Of a DNA stretch of 64,000 nucleotides, positions 61,213 to 64,000 are shown in pieces. The DNA comes from Streptomyces apocyni (GTDB lineage: Bacteria; Actinomycetota; Actinomycetes; Streptomycetales; Streptomycetaceae), in NCBI RefSeq assembly GCF_009739465.1, contig NZ_WHOM01000055.1:1-64000 (forward strand). The letters run 5' to 3'. Position 1 is the first letter of the stretch, and every line of letters starts with the position of its first letter. The position numbers and the translations under genes were made by a program. Below the pieces are notes generated by a model, which did no database searches, had not been told where the DNA came from, and saw only the letters and a program-made list of their open reading frames with translations.

Positions 61213-62939
61213 GTCAGTACCACCGAGCGGTACGCCTCGTCGGTGGCGACGAGGTCCGGATGGCAGCCGTCAGCGGTCACGGCCCCGCCGTCGAGCACCA
61301 CCACCCGGTCGGTCACGGCGAGCAGCGCCGGGCTGGTGGTGACCAGCAGCGTGGTGCGGTCGCGGCGAAGTTCCTTCAGGCGGGCGGCGATCCGGGACTC
61401 GGTCACCGTGTCCACCGCGGTCGTCGGGTCGTGTACGACGAGCACGGGCTGGTCGGCGGCGAGCGCCCGGGCGAGCGCGACCCGCTGCCGCTGCCCGCCG
61501 GAGAGCGAACGCCCGCGCTCGGAGAGCGGGGTGTCCACGCCGTCCGGGAGCATACGGGCGACGTCATCGGCCGCCGACGCGGCGAGCGCGGGCCCGACGT
61601 CCACGGTCATGCCGTCTGTCGCGCCGTCAGCCGTGGCTCCCGTGGCGTCGATTCCGCCCCGTACGTTGTCGATCAGGCTGCTCTCGAACAGCGCCGCGTC
61701 ATGGTGGGCGACCAGGATCGCGCGCCGGATGTCCGTGGGGTCGAGGTCGGCCAGCGGTGTGCCGTCGAGCTCGATCGCGCCCTGCTCGGGGTCGCGTTCG
61801 CGGCCCAGACAGAGCAGCAGGTCGGCCGCCACGGCCGGGTCGCTGGCGACCACGCCGACCGTACTTCCGGGCGCGATGTCGAGGTCGAGCCCGCGCAGCG
61901 CGCCATGCGTCACGCCGCGCAGCCGGAGTCCTCCGGCGACGGGGTCGGTCAGCGCGGCCGAGCCCGCCGTCACCGCGGGCGGCGAGGCCAGTACCTCGGC
62001 GATCCGCCCGGCCGATGCGCGGCCCTGGGCGAACTCGCCGTTGACGAAGGTGAGGAGCTGGAACGGTCCGAGCAGGAACTGGGCGAGCCCGACGGCCGCC
62101 ACCAGCTCACCGACGGTGATCTCGCCACGCATCGCCAGATGCGCGCCGACCAGCCCGATGACGACGATGAAGATTCCGGTCAGGGCGAGGATCGCACCGT
62201 CGTGCCAGGCCCGGCTGTTGGCGGCGCGCAGCGCCGCCGCCAGCGAGTCCTGGCTGGTACGCCGGTACCGGTCCACCGCGGCGGGCTCGGCGCCGATGCC
62301 CTTGAGCACCCGCAGCCCGCCCACCAGGTCGGCGGCCACGCCCGACGCGTGCGCCGCCCGCTCCTGCTCCACACCGCTGCGTCGTTCGAGCGGCATGCTG
62401 ATCCGGTGCCCGAGCCACAGCAGGGGCGGGATACCGAGCAGGACCAACAGCCCGAGCGGTACCGAGATCCGCAGCAGCACCACGGCGCTGATCGCCAGAC
62501 CGGCGATCGCCGCGATCCCGAAGGGCAGTACGGCGGGGACCGAACCCACCCGCTTGGCATCGCCGGTCGCGATGGTGGTGAGGACGCCGGGCAGCCGGCC
62601 CGCGTCCGCTCCGCCCCGCGGGTCCAGTACGCGGGCGCCCAGGTCGAGCCGTATCCGGTGTGCGGCCTGTTCACCGGCCCGTTCGCTGATCCTGGCAGCC
62701 GTCCGGTAACAGGTGGACAGGACGAAGAACAGGGCGGCCAGCACCAGCGTCCAGCGCAGCAGCGCGCCGGATGAGCCGGTCGCCACGGCCTTGTCGATGA
62801 CCACGCCGATGACGACGGGGACCATCGCCTCGCACCCTTGGTGCGCCATGCCGAGGAGCGAAGCGTTGACCACATGGCGCCGCTGCCCCTCGATCGCCCG
62901 TCGGAGGACATCGCCCCCCGTTGGTCCTCCTTCGAGCAT
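61209..62939 (-). CDS. ABC exporter subunit A with degenerate Walker motifs and intact signature
   Basis: 576 residues from ATG 62939, preceded by GGAGG five bases away; an ATG at 62960 is in frame. Membrane domain about 30-330. The ATPase lacks a Walker A Lys (GVVASDPAVAADLL in place of GxxGxGKST), has HDPT instead of a Walker B DE, and lacks the H-loop His (TTSPA), but keeps a perfect LSGGQRQRVALARAL. It is the degenerate half of a heterodimeric exporter, coupled to the next gene by a 4-bp overlap. Expressed from the right-hand iron-box promoter. Confidence 0.92.
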   Translation of the reverse strand: MLEGGPTGGDVLRRAIEGQRRHVVNASLLGMAHQGCEAMVPVVIGVVIDKAVATGSSGALLRWTLVLAALFFVLSTCYRTAARISERAGEQAAHRIRLDLGARVLDPRGGADAGRLPGVLTTIATGDAKRVGSVPAVLPFGIAAIAGLAISAVVLLRISVPLGLLVLLGIPPLLWLGHRISMPLERRSGVEQERAAHASGVAADLVGGLRVLKGIGAEPAAVDRYRRTSQDSLAAALRAANSRAWHDGAILALTGIFIVVIGLVGAHLAMRGEITVGELVAAVGLAQFLLGPFQLLTFVNGEFAQGRASAGRIAEVLASPPAVTAGSAALTDPVAGGLRLRGVTHGALRGLDLDIAPGSTVGVVASDPAVAADLLLCLGRERDPEQGAIELDGTPLADLDPTDIRRAILVAHHDAALFESSLIDNVRGGIDATGATADGATDGMTVDVGPALAASAADDVARMLPDGVDTPLSERGRSLSGGQRQRVALARALAADQPVLVVHDPTTAVDTVTESRIAARLKELRRDRTTLLVTTSPALLAVTDRVVVLDGGAVTADGCHPDLVATDEAYRSVVLT

Positions 62940-62963
62940 GCGTACCTCCACAGAGATCATAAG

Positions 62964-62982
62964 TTAGGTAAGGCTACTCTAA
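62964..62982 (-). promoter_or_regulatory. Iron box 3 (DmdR/IdeR-type operator), exporter side
   Basis: The 19-mer ttaggtaaggctactctaa matches 15 of 19 consensus positions. It lies 25 bp from the exporter start codon. Confidence 0.88.
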
Positions 62983-63018
62983 CTACTACCCGACCCGATT
63001 CTTGTAGCCGCCTGACCA

Positions 63019-63037
63019 TTCAGTTAGCCTTGCCTAA
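63019..63037 (+). promoter_or_regulatory. Iron box 4 (DmdR/IdeR-type operator), importer side
   Basis: The 19-mer ttcagttagccttgcctaa matches 14 of 19 consensus positions, and lies about 30 bp before the likely FecCD start. Confidence 0.75.
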
Positions 63038-63064
63038 GTAAATCTATTGGTGTGGTGCCGCGTT

Positions 63065-64000
63065 GTGCCGTCAGGTGGGGGGCAGTCCTTGGTTTCGGTC
63101 GACGCGGTGGCGAAACCCGGGAGCGATACCGGCGGCGTTCCGACGCCGCCGCCGCGACGCCGGGGGACCGTGACGGCGCTGCGTGGACTGGGGCTGCTCG
63201 TGGCCGTGGCCGCGCTGGTCGTCGTCTCGCTGCTGAGTGTGTGGGTGGGGACGCGCGGGATACCGTTCACCTCCACCTGGAACGTGCTGTGGGACAACGA
63301 CGGCTCCAAGGCCGCCATCGTCATCCATGACTACCGCATCCCGCGGACCCTGCTCGGCCTGCTGGTCGGCGTGGCACTGGGGGTGTCAGGTGCGCTGATG
63401 CAGGCCCTGACGCGCAATCCGCTGGCCGATCCCGGTCTGCTCGGGGTGAACCTCGGCGCGTCGACCGGCGTCGTCGTCGCCATCGGCTTCCTCGGGGTGG
63501 GATCGGCTCTCGGCTATGTGTGGTTCGCCTTCGTCGGCGCGGCGCTCGCGTCGGTGGCCGTCTATGTGCTCGGCTCGGCCGGGCGCGCACCAGCCACACC
63601 GGAACGGCTGGTCATCGCGGGAGCCGCGCTGACCGCTGTCCTCTTCGCGTTCAACTCGGCGGTGCTGCTGCTCGATCCCGAGGCGTTCGACGCCTTCCGG
63701 TTCTGGACGGTGGGCACGCTCGGTGGCCGCGGCATGGACGTCGTCGTGGTGATCCTGCCGTTCGTCGCGGCGGGACTCGTGATCGCGCTCGCGCTGGCCA
63801 GGCCGTTGAACGCGCTGGCGCTGGGCGACCAGGTCGGGCAGGCGCTCGGCGTCCGGGTCGGCCGGACGAGGGTGCTGGGCGCGGTCGCGGTGATGCTGCT
63901 GTGCGGCGCGGCCACCGCGGCGGCGGGACCGATCGGGTTCGTCGGCCTCGCGGTTCCGCATATCGCCCGGTTCATGATCGGCCCCGACCAGCGGTGGGTC
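63065..64000 (+). CDS. FecCD-type ferric siderophore permease, 3' truncated by the window edge
   Basis: The frame is open to base 64000 (312 codons from GTG 63065). The start is unsure: GTG 63050 and TTG 63089 (with GGTGGGGGG upstream) are in frame. After a Gly/Pro/Arg-rich cytosolic leader of about 45 residues come the helices of the BtuC/FecCD family: RIPRTLLGLLVGVALGVSGALMQALTRNPLADPGLLGVNLGAS, VGTLGGRGMD and GPIGFVGLAVPHIARFMIG. It imports the ferric siderophore bound by the 42,582 lipoprotein. Partner permease and ATPase genes should follow to the right. Confidence 0.93.
   Translation, partial: MPSGGGQSLVSVDAVAKPGSDTGGVPTPPPRRRGTVTALRGLGLLVAVAALVVVSLLSVWVGTRGIPFTSTWNVLWDNDGSKAAIVIHDYRIPRTLLGLLVGVALGVSGALMQALTRNPLADPGLLGVNLGASTGVVVAIGFLGVGSALGYVWFAFVGAALASVAVYVLGSAGRAPATPERLVIAGAALTAVLFAFNSAVLLLDPEAFDAFRFWTVGTLGGRGMDVVVVILPFVAAGLVIALALARPLNALALGDQVGQALGVRVGRTRVLGAVAVMLLCGAATAAAGPIGFVGLAVPHIARFMIGPDQRWV

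Noticed and set aside
1..64000. CRISPR arrays, tRNA or rRNA genes, complete insertion sequences
   Set aside because: I saw no regular direct repeats with spacers, no tRNA-like cloverleaf with a conserved T-arm, and no transposase gene; only the short element at 48072-48242 looks mobile.

Overview
The window is high-GC DNA with strong G/C bias at third codon positions, GTG/TTG starts, many 4-bp gene overlaps and typical Streptomyces families (SpoIIE-type phosphatase, DUF574 methyltransferase, LysX, ergothioneine genes, RmdA-like c-di-GMP enzyme, DmdR-type iron boxes). It reads as a Streptomyces chromosome segment. Both ends cut through genes: an ABC transporter at base 1 and a FecCD permease at base 64000.

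Bases 1-12,766 hold the end of an ABC exporter, a lipase maturation factor homologue, a secreted lipoprotein, a multidomain PAS/GAF/SpoIIE phosphatase, and a LytTR regulator followed by a small membrane protein, an acetate-type symporter and a LytS-like kinase. An ECF sigma factor lies divergent to a CapA-like lipoprotein. Bases 12,875-25,745 hold lysX, a Tat-type deacetylase, a class F sortase, two related convergent surface proteins separated by a large palindrome, and a lipoprotein/methyltransferase/PAS-GGDEF-EAL group like the rmdA locus. Small metabolic genes follow. Bases 25,957-40,074 hold an orphan sugar-binding lipoprotein, a tightly coupled egtABCD ergothioneine operon, a PemK-like protein, an amidase divergent to a LacI regulator, a thiolase, a thioredoxin, a His-rich flavin disulfide oxidoreductase and a MarR regulator.

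The main attraction is a hydroxamate siderophore cluster from about 39,619 to beyond the right edge. Two divergent promoters, each with two 19-bp iron boxes, face a formyltransferase (coupled to the MarR gene) and an ornithine N5-hydroxylase on the left, and a heterodimeric ABC exporter and FecCD importer on the right. Between them lie a siderophore-binding lipoprotein, a 4872-residue tetramodular NRPS and an MbtH protein. The adenylation codes read X, Ser, N5-hydroxyornithine, X', where X and X' are nearly the same. There is no thioesterase, and the protein ends in an extra condensation domain. This is the logic of erythrochelin, but with a formyltransferase in place of an acetyltransferase. 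The predicted product is therefore formyl-hOrn-Ser-cyclo(hOrn-formyl-hOrn), i.e. foroxymithine or a close relative.

Points worth a second look: a 171-bp in-frame MITE-like insertion with 29-bp inverted ends inside the second condensation domain; non-canonical HHxxxDG motifs in condensation domains 3 and 5; D-type-looking condensation domains with no epimerase; a complementary split of intact and degenerate ATP sites between the two exporter subunits; and the palindrome that contains the stop codons of two convergent genes.
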